A DNA stretch of 64,000 bases, from positions 1 to 64,000 of the forward strand of contig NZ_JAJLRA010000016.1 in assembly GCF_020991365.1 (NCBI RefSeq), read 5' to 3'. The notes below the pieces were generated by a model. That model made no database searches. It was not told where the DNA came from and saw only the letters and a list, made by a program, of their open reading frames with translations. The translations under genes were made by a program, and so were the position numbers. Each line of letters begins with the position of its first letter. The stretch's first letter is position 1. This stretch comes from Streptacidiphilus sp. ASG 303 (GTDB lineage Bacteria; Actinomycetota; Actinomycetes; Streptomycetales; Streptomycetaceae). This document shows positions 43,823 to 52,736 of this stretch, one piece after another.

Positions 43823-45160
43823 TCACCGGAAGCGGGAGCTGGGCACCGGTCCGGGCGAGCGGGCGGGGTCGCGCGGGCCGAGGAGCCACCGGTCGCGCAC
43901 GGCCGCGGCGAAGGCGGCGACCGCGGCCTCCGGGTCGGCGGGGGTCTCCCCGTCCCCGGGGTCGGGGGTGGGGTCGGCGCGCAGGATCTCGGCGGCCAGT
44001 TCGGCCTCGGACCGGTCGTCGGCGGGCAGGCGCTCGGCCTCCCCCTCGGCCGTGAAGCGCGTCCTCACCCCCCAGGGGGCGACGGCCGTCTGGTGGAGGA
44101 GGGTGGTGATGTCCGCGGTGACGGCGGGGGGACCGGTCCAGCATGACGCGTGCTCGAAGAGGACCTGTCCGGGGGCGCGCTCGCGCAGCCGCGCCGCCGC
44201 GTCGGGGTCGGTCCCGGTGAGGTCGTGGGCGACGACCACGGTGTCGGCGCGGTCCGGCGCGAAGGGCTCGCTCGGCAGGCCGAGGAGCTCCGCGGCGGCC
44301 AGGCCCAGGGCGCGGCTGCCGCGGTCGGGCAGCAGCGCCACGGCCCGAGGACGGCTGCCGGTGGCGTCCAGCAGGAGGCGCATCCGGTGCAGGCCCTGCA
44401 GGCACAGGTCGTAGCTGTCCTGCAGGTAGGCGTAGCGGCCGGTCATGCCGGCGGCGAAGCCGTACGGCGACAGGGTGCCCAGCAGGCCGCCGGTGAGCGC
44501 GAAGTGCCAGCCGCGCAGGTCCCGCCGGTCCAGCGGGGAGGCGGTGCGGGCGAGTTCGGCACGTTCCAGCATCCGGCCCAGGCGGCCGTGGGCCCCGGGC
44601 CACGGGTCCGGCGGAGGCGACAGGCGGCGGAAGGCTCCGGCGGCCCGGTCGAGGTCGCCGGCCATCAGCGCGTTGTAGGCGAGCAGGTAGCGCTCGGGCC
44701 AGTCCTCCAGCACGTCCTCGCGCTCCGCCAGGAGCTGCACCGCCTCGCTGTGGCGGTGCTCGTCCTCCAGCGCGGAGACCAGCTCGGCCCTGATCCCCCG
44801 GGCGTCCGGCACCTGCCGCAGTGCCTCCCTCAGGGCCGGGACGGCCAGGTAGGACACGCCGCGTTCCACACAGGCGTACCCGAAGTCGTACAGGGCCCGC
44901 GGCCGGCGGGAGTCCTCCGCGAGCGCCGTGCCGGCCGTGGCGAGGTCGTCGAACCCGCAGGCCGCGGCGGCCCGCGCCACCACCCGGGCCAGCTCGCCCA
45001 GGTCGTCGCCGACCGGTTCCGGCTGCGCCGTGAACGACCGCAGTTCCCGCAGGGCGCCCGGCACGTCGCCGGCCGCCACCTGCTCCCAGGCCCGGGCCAG
45101 CTCGGGCCGGGTCGGCGGGCGTTCCTTCCTGGAGGACCGTCTGAACATGCCGCTGATCAT
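43823..45160 (-). CDS. Tetratricopeptide-repeat protein of unknown role
   Basis: A 445-residue soluble protein. Residues about 15-190 are TPR-like helix pairs (ELARAWEQVAAGDVPGALREL, YLLAYNALMAGDLDRAAGAFRRL). The rest (RDLRGWHFALTGGLLGTLSPYGFA, VALLPDRGSRALGLAAAELLGLPSEPF) resembles a phosphoribosyltransferase-like or sugar-binding region without recognisable catalytic motifs. The start could also be ATG 45148 (MFRRSSRKERP). Monocistronic by spacing. Confidence 0.7.
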   Translation of the reverse strand: MISGMFRRSSRKERPPTRPELARAWEQVAAGDVPGALRELRSFTAQPEPVGDDLGELARVVARAAAACGFDDLATAGTALAEDSRRPRALYDFGYACVERGVSYLAVPALREALRQVPDARGIRAELVSALEDEHRHSEAVQLLAEREDVLEDWPERYLLAYNALMAGDLDRAAGAFRRLSPPPDPWPGAHGRLGRMLERAELARTASPLDRRDLRGWHFALTGGLLGTLSPYGFAAGMTGRYAYLQDSYDLCLQGLHRMRLLLDATGSRPRAVALLPDRGSRALGLAAAELLGLPSEPFAPDRADTVVVAHDLTGTDPDAAARLRERAPGQVLFEHASCWTGPPAVTADITTLLHQTAVAPWGVRTRFTAEGEAERLPADDRSEAELAAEILRADPTPDPGDGETPADPEAAVAAFAAAVRDRWLLGPRDPARSPGPVPSSRFR

Positions 45161-45352
45161 GACTGCGGGCGGGAGGGGACGGCAACCGAATACCGGGGTG
45201 CCCGGCGCCGAGGACCGGCCGCCGCACCACCGGCTCCCCGGATGCGGGGCTCCGGGCCCCCTGCACGGCGGCCGCCGCCCTCCGGAACCTGCACGTCGCA
45301 GGCCGCGGAGGGGATCCCCGGCACCCGCAACCCCGTCATCGCCACCGGTCGG

Positions 45353-45396
45353 CCGGCCGACCTGCTGACCTGCTGACCGGTCGACCTGTCGGCCGG
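45353..45396. terminator. Hairpin downstream of the membrane protein gene
   Basis: CCGGCCGAC (45353-45361) pairs with GTCGGCCGG (45388-45396); the loop holds repeated CTGACCTGCTGACC. It lies 110 bp after the stop codon of the 45508-47079 gene. The rest of the 45161-45507 gap shows no gene. Confidence 0.45.
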
Positions 45397-45507
45397 TGCC
45401 GGGCGCCCTGACAGCGCACCCGGCACCGGCCCGGGACCTCGGCCCGGCACACGCGACCGGCCTGCCGGTGCCGCAACCGACCCGACCGGCCGCCCGGAGT
45501 CCGGGAC

Positions 45508-47079
45508 TCAGCGGGCGTACCCGGAGACCCGGTACAGCCTCTCGCCGTGGGGCCCGACGGCGACCGGGTGCGTGAGACCGGGGGTCCGCCGCGGGGAGTC
45601 GCCCTGGGCGGCGATCACCCAGGAGACGTGGTACTTGCGGAGGATCGCCTCACGCTGCGCCCTGCTCGCGGAGGCGCTGAAGAAGCGCACGGTGTCGTCC
45701 CTCCGGACGGACCAGTCCTTGAGGAAGGGGTCGGGGAAGAGGCAGAAGACGACGTAGCCGCCGTAGGCGGGCAGGCGCCGCTGCGCGTGGTAGCTGTCGG
45801 TCATCACCACGTCGCCGCGGCGGACGTAGGGGGTCGTCCACGTGTAGCCGCTCAGGATGTCCAGGTGCGGGACGGGGGTGTCGCGGGTCAGCGAGGAGGA
45901 GCCGGTCACGGTGTAGGAGACCGTGCCGCACTGCACCCACAGGCCCGCCAGGAGCCCGCAGGCCACCAGCGGGGTGAGCACGCGCCGCACCAGGAGGCCG
46001 CCGCCGCGCTCCGCCACCTCGACCGCGGCGGCGAACTGCAGGGCGATCAGAGCCCCCGGCAGGATCCTGCCGAAGGCCCAGTGCCCGCTCACCGCGCCGG
46101 CGAGGTAGACCGCCGTGCACCCCGCGAAGAGCAGCAGCAGCGGGTCGAGCAGCCGCCTGCGCGCCCGGGCGTAGAGCGCGGGCAGGCCGACGAGGGCGAA
46201 GCCGAAGTGGGCGAGCAGCATCTGGTACAGCGGCTGGTGGATGCCGTCCATCTCCGGGCTGTTGCCGAGGGAGAAGAACCGGTAGTACGGCCACAGGGCC
46301 AGGATCACGGCCGTCAGCGCGATGCCGGACCCCGCCCGCAGGCAGGCCATGCGGTCGAGGGAGCGCCACGAGGCCGCGGCGAAGGCGACCGCGCCGATGA
46401 CGGCTATCGCACCCGTGAACTGGTGCACCAGCAGGACCAGCGCCGCGAACGCCCCCAGTCCGAGGCAGTCCGGCCACCGCCAGCCGCGCCGCGCCACCAG
46501 CGGGAGGAAGGCCCACAGGTGCAGGGTGAGGCCCCAGCCGATGGTGCTCGGGTAGGACAGGCTCAGCGCCCAGGAGGTGAGCGACAGGAAGCCGCTCCAG
46601 CTCCACACCTGCGGGCCCCACAGCAGCATCACGCACAGGAACGCCAGCACGGGCGCCCACCGGGCCGGCGTCAGGGCGCGGGTGAGCCGGAAGACACCCG
46701 ACACCATGACCGGCAGCGAGATCAGGCCGCCCACGGACAGGAGGTGGAAGGTCCCCAGGCCCGTCAGCCTCCCGATGAGCGCGAGCGACACCGTCCAGGG
46801 CGAGTAGTACGGGCTCGGCGTCTGCTCGGCGACCATGGGGTTCCCGGGATGGGTCAGGCTCGCCCGGAGCCGCTCCAGGGTGGCCGCGTGCACGCCGAGG
46901 TCGCCGCCCCAGGGCAGCCAGAGGCAGATCGGGACCATCAGCGCGAACACCAGGCAGCTGAACCACACGTACGGATGCGCAGCCCGGCGCCGGAGCGTCG
47001 ACGGCCGCGCACCACCGTCCGCCGGGGGTATGCCTGCACCGGCCTCGACCGGTATGTCCGCGCTCGCCGTGCTCGTCAT
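45508..47079 (-). CDS. Polytopic membrane protein, glycosyltransferase-like (GT-C type)
   Basis: A 523-residue protein with about ten membrane segments, starting at ATG 47079 with GGAGG upstream. After the first segment the loop reads LPWGGDLGVHAATLERLR, where the Asp is placed like the catalytic loop-1 Asp of GT-C glycosyltransferases; SPYYSPWTVSLALIGR follows. The C-terminal 130 residues are extracytoplasmic (VPHLDILSGYTWTTPYVRRG, YHVSWVIAAQG) and look like the end of 6-pyruvoyl-tetrahydropterin-synthase-related membrane proteins. The role is probably in cell-envelope glycosylation; substrate unknown. Confidence 0.65.
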   Translation of the reverse strand: MTSTASADIPVEAGAGIPPADGGARPSTLRRRAAHPYVWFSCLVFALMVPICLWLPWGGDLGVHAATLERLRASLTHPGNPMVAEQTPSPYYSPWTVSLALIGRLTGLGTFHLLSVGGLISLPVMVSGVFRLTRALTPARWAPVLAFLCVMLLWGPQVWSWSGFLSLTSWALSLSYPSTIGWGLTLHLWAFLPLVARRGWRWPDCLGLGAFAALVLLVHQFTGAIAVIGAVAFAAASWRSLDRMACLRAGSGIALTAVILALWPYYRFFSLGNSPEMDGIHQPLYQMLLAHFGFALVGLPALYARARRRLLDPLLLLFAGCTAVYLAGAVSGHWAFGRILPGALIALQFAAAVEVAERGGGLLVRRVLTPLVACGLLAGLWVQCGTVSYTVTGSSSLTRDTPVPHLDILSGYTWTTPYVRRGDVVMTDSYHAQRRLPAYGGYVVFCLFPDPFLKDWSVRRDDTVRFFSASASRAQREAILRKYHVSWVIAAQGDSPRRTPGLTHPVAVGPHGERLYRVSGYAR

Positions 47080-47797
47080 CCTGCCTCCGCAACCACTGGA
47101 AACCTCGCCTCCACCTGTTCCGCCGCCCCGGCGCCCGAGGCCCGGCCGCGGGCTTCCCGCCCCGGCGCTCCGGGCCGGGAGGGGCCGGTCGACTGCCGCA
47201 GCCGGACCGCCCCCTGCAGCCCGAGCGCCCCCTCGCCCCGTGTCGACCGGGCGAGAGGAAGATGCACGCGCAGCGACCGCAGGCAAACTACTACACGTCG
47301 CGCCCGAGGTTGCTTCGAGTGCGGACGCCCCTGACCACCGGATCCGTGGATCCGGGGGGGGGAGCAAGGAGGGGACGTCCGTCGCAGTGCGGCGACGGAT
47401 CCGGGCGGGACGCGATGGGCATGCCGGTCCGGTCCACGGGCCGGACGGTCGACTGCGCGGACGCAGGCGGACGACCGTGCGGGGCCGCGCCGCGCCGCCG
47501 ACGGCGGAGCCGGGGCCGGGGCCGGCCGATCGGGCGGACTTCACCTCACGGAGCCCGGTACGGATCCCGGGCCTCCGCCGAACCCTGCGGCCGGCTCGGG
47601 GTCACCAGGTCGACGGGTGCGGCCGGCACCGGCGCGGCCACCACGGGCTGCGGGAGTTCCCAGAGGCGCGTCCACCGTCACGGGGAGCACCCGACCTGTC
47701 GGGAGCGGACGGCCACCCCACCGCCGGTCGGCCCGGCCGCTGCACCCGCCGGATATCCGGGTGTGCGACCGGTCTGCCGGAAGCTACCGTGCAGGCC
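47080..47797. other. Gene-poor region between divergent genes
   Basis: About 720 bases between the membrane-protein gene and a HAD gene. Readings here are Arg/Pro/Gly-rich in all frames, typical of non-coding high-GC DNA. A G-run with GGAGCAAGGAGG near 47355 is not followed by a credible gene. Promoters for both sides are expected. Confidence 0.5.
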
Positions 47798-48376
47798 ATG
47801 ACCGCGCCCGTGCAGCGCCCCCTGCTCCTGTTGGATGTGGACGGACCGCTCAACCCCTACGCCGCGAAACCGGAGCGGCGGCCGGCGGGCTACGCCACCT
47901 TCCGCATGCGCCCGGCGTCCTGGTCGGCCTCCCCGGCGGCCTCGCGCCCCTACGGCAGGCTGCGGGCCGCCGAGTACGTCAAGCCGTTGCGGGTGTGGCT
48001 CGACCCCGACCACGGGAGGCAGTTGCGGGCGCTGCCGTTCGAGCTGGTCTGGGCGACCACGTGGATGCACGAGGCGAACGACTGGATCGCCCCGGCGCTC
48101 GGTCTGCCCGAGCTTCCGGTGATCGAGTGGCCCTCGGCCGACATGCACCGCCAGGACCCCGAGGGCCTGCACTGGAAGACCAGGCACGTGGCCCACTGGG
48201 CCCGAGGCCGTGCCTTCGCCTGGGTCGACGACGAGCTCACCGACGCCGACCACGCCTGGATCGCCGCCCGCCACGACCGGCCTGCCCTGCTCCACCACGT
48301 CGACCCGCGCCGCGGCCTCACCACGGACGACTTCGCCGCGCTGGAGACCTGGGCGATGCGGAGCGCCGGGCGATGA
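47798..48376 (+). CDS. HAD-fold protein of unknown substrate
   Basis: A 192-residue protein starting at ATG 47798. The HAD motifs are LLLLDVDGPLNPY (motif I, DxD), VWATTWMHEAN (motif II Thr) and FAWVDDELTDADHAWI (motif IV, two Asp). There is a small insertion after motif I (residues 25-60). The size fits the compact HAD domain proteins common in actinobacteria, which may be phosphatases. The region upstream is non-coding, so it is probably monocistronic. Confidence 0.8.
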   Translation: MTAPVQRPLLLLDVDGPLNPYAAKPERRPAGYATFRMRPASWSASPAASRPYGRLRAAEYVKPLRVWLDPDHGRQLRALPFELVWATTWMHEANDWIAPALGLPELPVIEWPSADMHRQDPEGLHWKTRHVAHWARGRAFAWVDDELTDADHAWIAARHDRPALLHHVDPRRGLTTDDFAALETWAMRSAGR

Positions 48377-48711
48377 CCTGTGCAACCGGGTTCCTCCACG
48401 TCCCGCCCGGCCGCACCGTCGCCGAGGTCCCGGCGCAGCGCACCGCCGGCCACTGCGCCACCGTGGCGTCCGGTCGTGGCGCCGCACGTGGTCCCGGCGC
48501 AGGCTCCGCCGCGTGACGCCCCGCGCATCCCCGGGACCGTTCGAGGCGGGCCACCCGGGCGCTCGACTCCGGCTGCTCGAGTGCCGGAGCGATCTCGGGA
48601 CCGTCCTCGGGACATGCCACGCGCGGACGGCGGACGACATCGTGTTCGCCGCCGATGCGGCGCCGCCACTACGGTGGGCAGCCCACCGACGCGGAAGGGG
48701 GGAGTGCGCTC
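48377..48711. other. Gap without a recognisable gene
   Basis: A 335-bp GC-rich stretch. No reading in any frame resembles a known family. Its end carries GGAAGGGGGGAG, the ribosome binding site of the next gene. Confidence 0.5.
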
Positions 48712-49107
48712 ATGGCGCGGACGGATACCGTGACGCTGCGGCGTCCGACCGGGCGGGTGGAGCTCGCGCTGGTCGAGGCGTCGGATTGGCGGGCGTGGCC
48801 GCCCGGGCCGCCCGGGCCGCCGAAGCAGCCGATCCTCTGCCCGGTGCCGCACGAGGACCATGCGCTCCGCACCGCCCGGTGCCGGAACGCACCCGCCTCC
48901 GGGGCCGGCTGCGCGACGACGTTCCGGGGGGACGCCGCCTTCACGGCCCGCTCCCCGGGCCGGCAGGCCGGCCGCCGAACCCTCCTGGAGATGGGGGCAC
49001 CCCTGGCCGAAGGCCGGAGGCGGGTGCCGGCCGAGGAGCCGGCGGGGTCCGACAAGCGCCTCGCGGGCCCGGCCGAGGCCGTCCGAGAGTTCCGGTGCCC
49101 GTCGTGA
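48712..49107 (+). CDS. Small hypothetical protein, probably degenerate
   Basis: 131 residues from ATG 48712 with a strong ribosome binding site. The start (MARTDTVTLRRPTGRVELAL followed by VEASDWRAWPP) resembles an actinobacterial family of about 120 residues I know only as hypothetical, but later parts contain Gly/Arg/Cys-rich stretches where, from memory, aromatic residues are usual. It may have decayed. It overlaps the ATP-grasp gene by 4 bp, so it could still serve to couple its translation. Confidence 0.45.
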   Translation: MARTDTVTLRRPTGRVELALVEASDWRAWPPGPPGPPKQPILCPVPHEDHALRTARCRNAPASGAGCATTFRGDAAFTARSPGRQAGRRTLLEMGAPLAEGRRRVPAEEPAGSDKRLAGPAEAVREFRCPS

Positions 49108-49973
49108 ACACCTCCGCCACGCGCCGTCCGGTGCTGCTCACCGTGGGACGGCAGACCAGCACCGGCGTGGTGCTGGCCGAGGCAGCGGTGCGACGCGGCC
49201 TGGAGCACACCGCGCCGGCCGCGGTGAGCGTGGATGCGGCAGCGGCGCTGGGCGGGCGGGAGGTGTACTGGTACGGCGGCCCGCTGGCCGCCAATCGATG
49301 CGCCGGCGCCCTCGGCCTGGGACTGCTCGAACCGTCGGACGCGTGGCAGACCGAGCTGCCACGGGAGTTCACCGGACGTCGGATCGAGTTGACCACGCTC
49401 GCGGATGCCTGGACCGCGACCCGCCCGCGGTTCGTCAAGCCTCCCGGCGACAAGCAGTTCCCGGCCGCCGTGTACGCCGACGGCGGCCGCCTGCCACGCA
49501 GCGGTGAGCGGATCGGCCCGGACACGGCGGTGCTCGTCAGCGACCCGGTCACCTTCGCCTGGGAGTACCGGCTGTTCGTCCTGGACGGCCGCATCGCCGC
49601 GGGCAGCCGCTACGCCCGCTTCGGACACCTGGACACCGCCCCGCTCGCAGGCGCCGTGCACGAGGCCGAGGTCCGCACGTTCGCTGCCGCGCTGCTCGAC
49701 GCCTGCGCGCACACGCTGCCCAGCGCGGTCGTGGTCGACGTCGGGCTGATCCAGGACCCGGACTCCGGGGCCGAGCAGTGGGCCGTGGTGGAGGCCAACA
49801 TGGCCTGGTTCGCGCACAGTTACGCCGCAGACCCGGACGCCGTCCTCGACGTCGTCCTGCGCGCCGCCGGGCCGCTTCGGGACGTCGCCCCGGCCGACCG
49901 GCGCTTCCTGAGCCCGCTGCCGGCCACCGCCCCTGGGCGCACCGCCCGGCCCGCACCGCCCGCTGGACGATGA
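49104..49973 (+). CDS. ATP-grasp domain protein (DUF4343-like)
   Basis: A 289-residue protein. From about residue 105 it shows an ATP-grasp core: PRFVKPPGDKQFPAAVY with the ATP Lys, WEYRLFVLDGRIAAGSRYAR, and the metal site VVVDVGLIQDPDSG with WAVVEANMAWFAHSYAA. The start GTG 49104 overlaps the upstream stop; GTG 49095 is an option. Such stand-alone ATP-grasp proteins probably ligate a peptide or protein carboxylate; targets are unknown. It is not close in sequence to the two ligases of the hydrazine operon. Confidence 0.75.
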   Translation: MNTSATRRPVLLTVGRQTSTGVVLAEAAVRRGLEHTAPAAVSVDAAAALGGREVYWYGGPLAANRCAGALGLGLLEPSDAWQTELPREFTGRRIELTTLADAWTATRPRFVKPPGDKQFPAAVYADGGRLPRSGERIGPDTAVLVSDPVTFAWEYRLFVLDGRIAAGSRYARFGHLDTAPLAGAVHEAEVRTFAAALLDACAHTLPSAVVVDVGLIQDPDSGAEQWAVVEANMAWFAHSYAADPDAVLDVVLRAAGPLRDVAPADRRFLSPLPATAPGRTARPAPPAGR

Positions 49974-50301
49974 CAGTGGACCCCACGCCGTCGGCGGCGC
50001 CGACCGGGGCGGTCCGCCCGGCTGACGGCACGGCCCGTCGCACCGCCACGGGAACACCTCCTCGCGCCGGTACGGCACGGCGGCGACGCCGGCCTGTTCA
50101 CCGGCGAGGTCCCACCCCCGCCGGAGGCCCGGGAGGCCGACGCCGTCGGCCGCGCGCCGGCGGACCGCTTCGCGGTACCGTTCCACCCCGCCGGCCTCGG
50201 GGAACCACGCACCGGCGGCCCGGCCGCCCCAGGGGCCCGCAGACCAGCCGCGCCGGGCCATGGACAGCGGGGCGCACCGCGGCAGCTCCGAGGAGGAACG
50301 G
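49974..50301. other. Gap, possible gene remnant
   Basis: A 328-bp stretch. One forward frame between about 50055 and 50230 reads like protein (LFTGEVPPPPEAREADAVG) but is not open to a start, so it may be a relic. GAGGAGGAACGG at its end serves the next gene. Confidence 0.35.
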
Positions 50302-50937
50302 ATGAGCGCGACCGGGTTCTGGGTCGTGGGCGCCGTCCCGGACCCCGAGATCAGCCGGATCCGCCGCGTCCACCCCGACGCCGCCGCCGCACACGGTGCA
50401 GCCCCGGCCCCCTCGGCCGACCTGGAGTGGTGGCGGAGGCAGTCCGCATCCGAGGTCTTCTTCGAAGAAGGGCCGCACTGTCCGGCGCCGACCGGCGCGG
50501 CCCGGCGCTTCGCCGACCTGGTGGACGCCGCCCGGAGCGACTCCGCCGCCGCGGAGGACATGAGGGACGACCTCCTGCGACTGGTCCCCCAGCGGGAGGG
50601 CGAGGGACTGTTCTGCGCAGCCGCCCGCAAGGGCGACCCGGCCGCGGCCCTGGCCTGGGCCCTGGGCCCCGCCTCCGCGCAGCACCTGCCCGGCCGGTTC
50701 GGCGACTTCCTCCTCGACGCCGCCCAGGTGCAGGCCGTCCTGCCCGAAGCCCGGCAGGCGCTCGCGCTGGAACCTGCGCGCCGCGCCGAGGTCACCGCCC
50801 GGGTCGGGCTGTGGCTGGACGGCATGGGCGACGACGCCGGTCACGACGCGGGCAAGCTGATCGACGGCCCGCTCGAGGTGCTGCGCCACGCGGCACGAAC
50901 CGGCTCCGGGGCTGTCGGAATGGCCCTCTGGTACTGA
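50302..50937 (+). CDS. Hypothetical protein, 211 residues
   Basis: A soluble acidic protein starting at ATG 50302 with the excellent ribosome binding site GAGGAGGAACGG. It starts MSATGFWVVGAVPDPEISRI and contains DLEWWRRQSASEVFFEEGPHC and WLDGMGDDAGHDAGKLIDGP. No catalytic motif was seen. The Trp-rich N-terminus and helical remainder resemble actinobacterial accessory proteins of unknown role. It lies next to a recombinase remnant and may be part of an accessory region. Confidence 0.65.
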   Translation: MSATGFWVVGAVPDPEISRIRRVHPDAAAAHGAAPAPSADLEWWRRQSASEVFFEEGPHCPAPTGAARRFADLVDAARSDSAAAEDMRDDLLRLVPQREGEGLFCAAARKGDPAAALAWALGPASAQHLPGRFGDFLLDAAQVQAVLPEARQALALEPARRAEVTARVGLWLDGMGDDAGHDAGKLIDGPLEVLRHAARTGSGAVGMALWY

Positions 50938-51011
50938 CCCGGCAGACCCCCGTGGTCACTCCTTTCCCGGCCTTCGAGGCGTGCGGGGGCTGCGTCCGCC
51001 CCGGCGCATCC

Positions 51012-51332
51012 CTGGAAGGGCTCGTCCTCACCCGCCCCGACGGCGGCCGCCGCGACCCCCGGCGGGTGCCGAACGAACCGCACCGCCGCACCGCAGAAGC
51101 CGGGCTGCCCAGGACCGGCGTTCACGATCTCAGGCACACCGCGGCGACCACCATGATCGGCTTACGCGTCCCGCCGGCCATCGTCTCCACGCCCCTGCGG
51201 CACCCCACCCTGGCCACCACCGTCGACCTCTACGGCCGCCTGCTCCCCCAGGCAGTCCACGAGGTCGTCATCGCACTCGCCGGCGCACTCGACCGCGCCG
51301 TCTCCTCCGCGCCCGTGACGGGCCCGGCACCC
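51012..51332 (+). pseudogene. C-terminal fragment of a tyrosine recombinase
   Basis: Readable from LEGLVLTRPDGGRRDP, it carries the catalytic HxLRH box as VHDLRHTAATTM and the Tyr in TTVDLYGRLLPQA. The N-terminal two thirds, including the first catalytic Arg, are missing and there is no start. A TTA codon occurs inside (GLR). It is followed by dispersed-repeat copy A and an extra tRNA-Trp gene, so it is probably the scar of an integrative element. Confidence 0.75.
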
Positions 51333-51420
51333 CATCGCCGTCCAGCGACCACGTGCGGCCCCTCGGCCTCGGCGGTCGCACGGTCGTCCGACCGATGTCC
51401 GCCGGCCCGAACCTCGCAGG

Positions 51421-51510
51421 TCAGGGCCCACCTCATCCGCCCCGCACGACATCTGATGCCGCCCCACGACGCCCCGTCCGTGAGAGCGCGGGAGAGGCGC
51501 TGCGCGAGAT
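51421..51510. repeat. Dispersed repeat, copy A
   Basis: Shares with copies at 52010 and 55784 a GTCAGGGC-like start and the exact core CCCCGTCCGTGAGA (here 51472-51485), followed by GAGAGGCGC-type sequence. It is downstream of a recombinase fragment. Confidence 0.65.
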
Positions 51511-51652
51511 CCGCGCCGGTCGCGGTGTTCCTCACCACCTGCCCGCGGCCCCGTTCGCCCGGGTGATGCGACCGCATCCCCTGAGGCTTCTGCCCACCAG
51601 GTTCTGCTGATCGCCGCATGTGCGGGGTCCCGGAGAACGGCCGGTACTTCTG

Positions 51653-51725
51653 CTGGTCCGGCAGGACTCGAACCTGCGGCACGCCGCTTTGGAGACGGCT
51701 GCTCTTCCGACTGAGCTACGGACCG
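51653..51725 (-). tRNA. tRNA-Trp (anticodon CCA), atypical
   Basis: On the minus strand a full 73-nt cloverleaf can be folded: D arm GCTC/GAGC, anticodon stem GCCGT/GCGGC with loop CTCCAAA (anticodon CCA), 5-nt variable loop, T arm GCAGG/CCTGC with loop TTCGAGT. The acceptor stem has six pairs, but the first is C-A, and no CCA end is encoded after it. It differs from what I recall of the main Streptomyces tRNA-Trp in the acceptor and anticodon stems, so it may be an extra copy brought by a mobile element or a decaying copy. Confidence 0.8.
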
Positions 51726-51905
51726 CTGCGTTGCCGGGGAACAGGCGCATGCCGTCGTCAGCTCGCGACGCCGAACGGCCTCCGAGCCCGGCGTCGGACC
51801 ATGGAAACGTGGGACGAAGGTGAGAGGCTGGTCCCGGAGTGCGCCGAAGGCCGCTTCCCCGCGAAGGAGAAAGCCGCCTCTGAACTGCGACCATGAGGCG
51901 AACCC

Positions 51906-51937
51906 CTGTCGGGACGACAGGATGTGGACCTGCGCCC
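51906..51937. other. att-like copy of tRNA-Pro 3' end (left)
   Basis: CTGTCGGGACGACAGGAT then 14 more bases matching 61317-61348 in the same orientation with 3 mismatches out of 32. On the minus strand it equals the T-arm and acceptor end of tRNA-Pro. It is taken as the left border of an integrated element. Confidence 0.65.
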
Positions 51938-52009
51938 TCCCTGGCCCGCTGACACCCCCAGCGGCCGAACGCCTGTCCGCCCGGTCTTCTTCCGTCCGGG
52001 GCACACGGG

Positions 52010-52100
52010 TCAGGGCCTGCCTCGTCCACCCCGTGTACCGCTGATACGGCTCCGTGACACCCCGTCCGTGAGACGCCGGTGAGAAACGTGCGAGACGCGG
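52010..52100. repeat. Dispersed repeat, copy B
   Basis: Core CCCCGTCCGTGAGA at 52060-52073, with GTCAGGGCCTGCCTCGTCC upstream and GTGAGAAACGTGCGAGACGC downstream; related to copies A and C. Confidence 0.65.
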
Positions 52101-52162
52101 GGAAGCCGCGGACAAGCCGCGGTCAGCCGTGAGACCCCGCCGAGACTCCACCACGCATACGG

Positions 52163-52639
52163 CTACCGGCCCAACGCTCGGGTGCACTGGCGCAGGGCGT
52201 GACTGCCGAAGTCCTCGGCCAGGAGCTCAGGACCCCCGCGGTCCGCCGCGCCCGGATCCCACACGACGACGGGCGACTCACCGCGGCCGTCCCGGAGCGA
52301 GACGTCGATCGACACCAGGCCGCCCATGCCGTCGTACTGGACGACCAGGAGGTGCTGGGGGAACCGCGGGTCCGACCGGGCATGCAGGGTCTCGGACACG
52401 GTGCCCAGCAGGACATCGCCCATGGCACCCGTCCGGTAGACACCGAGGAACTCCTCGCCCTCGGCCTCGCAGCTCCCCAGCTCTGCCAGGAAGCGGCGAT
52501 AGGAGGGCGGGAAGGCGACCCCGAGCTGCTCCTCGGCCCGGGCGACGTCCTCCGGGCCGAGGGCGCCCGTCCAGGTGCACCGGTCCAGGTTGTTCCGCAG
52601 CAGTTCGGCAAGGGCGGCGACGGATTCGACGGCGTTCAT
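52163..52639 (-). CDS. SMI1/KNR4 (SUKH) family immunity-type protein
   Basis: A 158-residue protein starting at ATG 52639. The SUKH core is visible: DVARAEEQLGVAFPPSYRRF LAELG, then EFLGVYRT, the conserved LLVVQYDGMGGLVSIDVS and ESPVVVWDPG. SUKH proteins are broad immunity proteins against polymorphic toxins. It lies at the left end of the presumed island that also carries a WXG100/toxin locus 4 kb away. A 43-bp piece of its coding sequence is duplicated just upstream of its start. Confidence 0.85.
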   Translation of the reverse strand: MNAVESVAALAELLRNNLDRCTWTGALGPEDVARAEEQLGVAFPPSYRRFLAELGSCEAEGEEFLGVYRTGAMGDVLLGTVSETLHARSDPRFPQHLLVVQYDGMGGLVSIDVSLRDGRGESPVVVWDPGAADRGGPELLAEDFGSHALRQCTRALGR

Positions 52640-52697
52640 CTCCCACACCCCACTCGGATCCCACACGACGACGGGCGACTCACCGCGGCCGTCCCGG
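52253..52697. repeat. 43-bp exact direct repeat, copies 52253-52295 and 52655-52697
   Basis: Both copies begin CGGATCCCACACGACGACGG and end GGCCGTCCCGG without a mismatch. The first encodes GRGESPVVVWDPG inside the SUKH gene; the second lies 16 bp upstream of its start. The second copy is probably the leftover of a neighbouring SUKH paralogue lost by recombination. Confidence 0.85.
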
Positions 52698-52736
52698 CCT
52701 GAAACGATGCAGGGCGCCGGACCGTGCCCGGCGGAG

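Noticed and set aside
47262-47801. A 179-residue forward reading before the HAD gene
   Set aside because: Arg/Gly/Pro-rich with no domain and no ribosome binding site; all frames look alike in this stretch.
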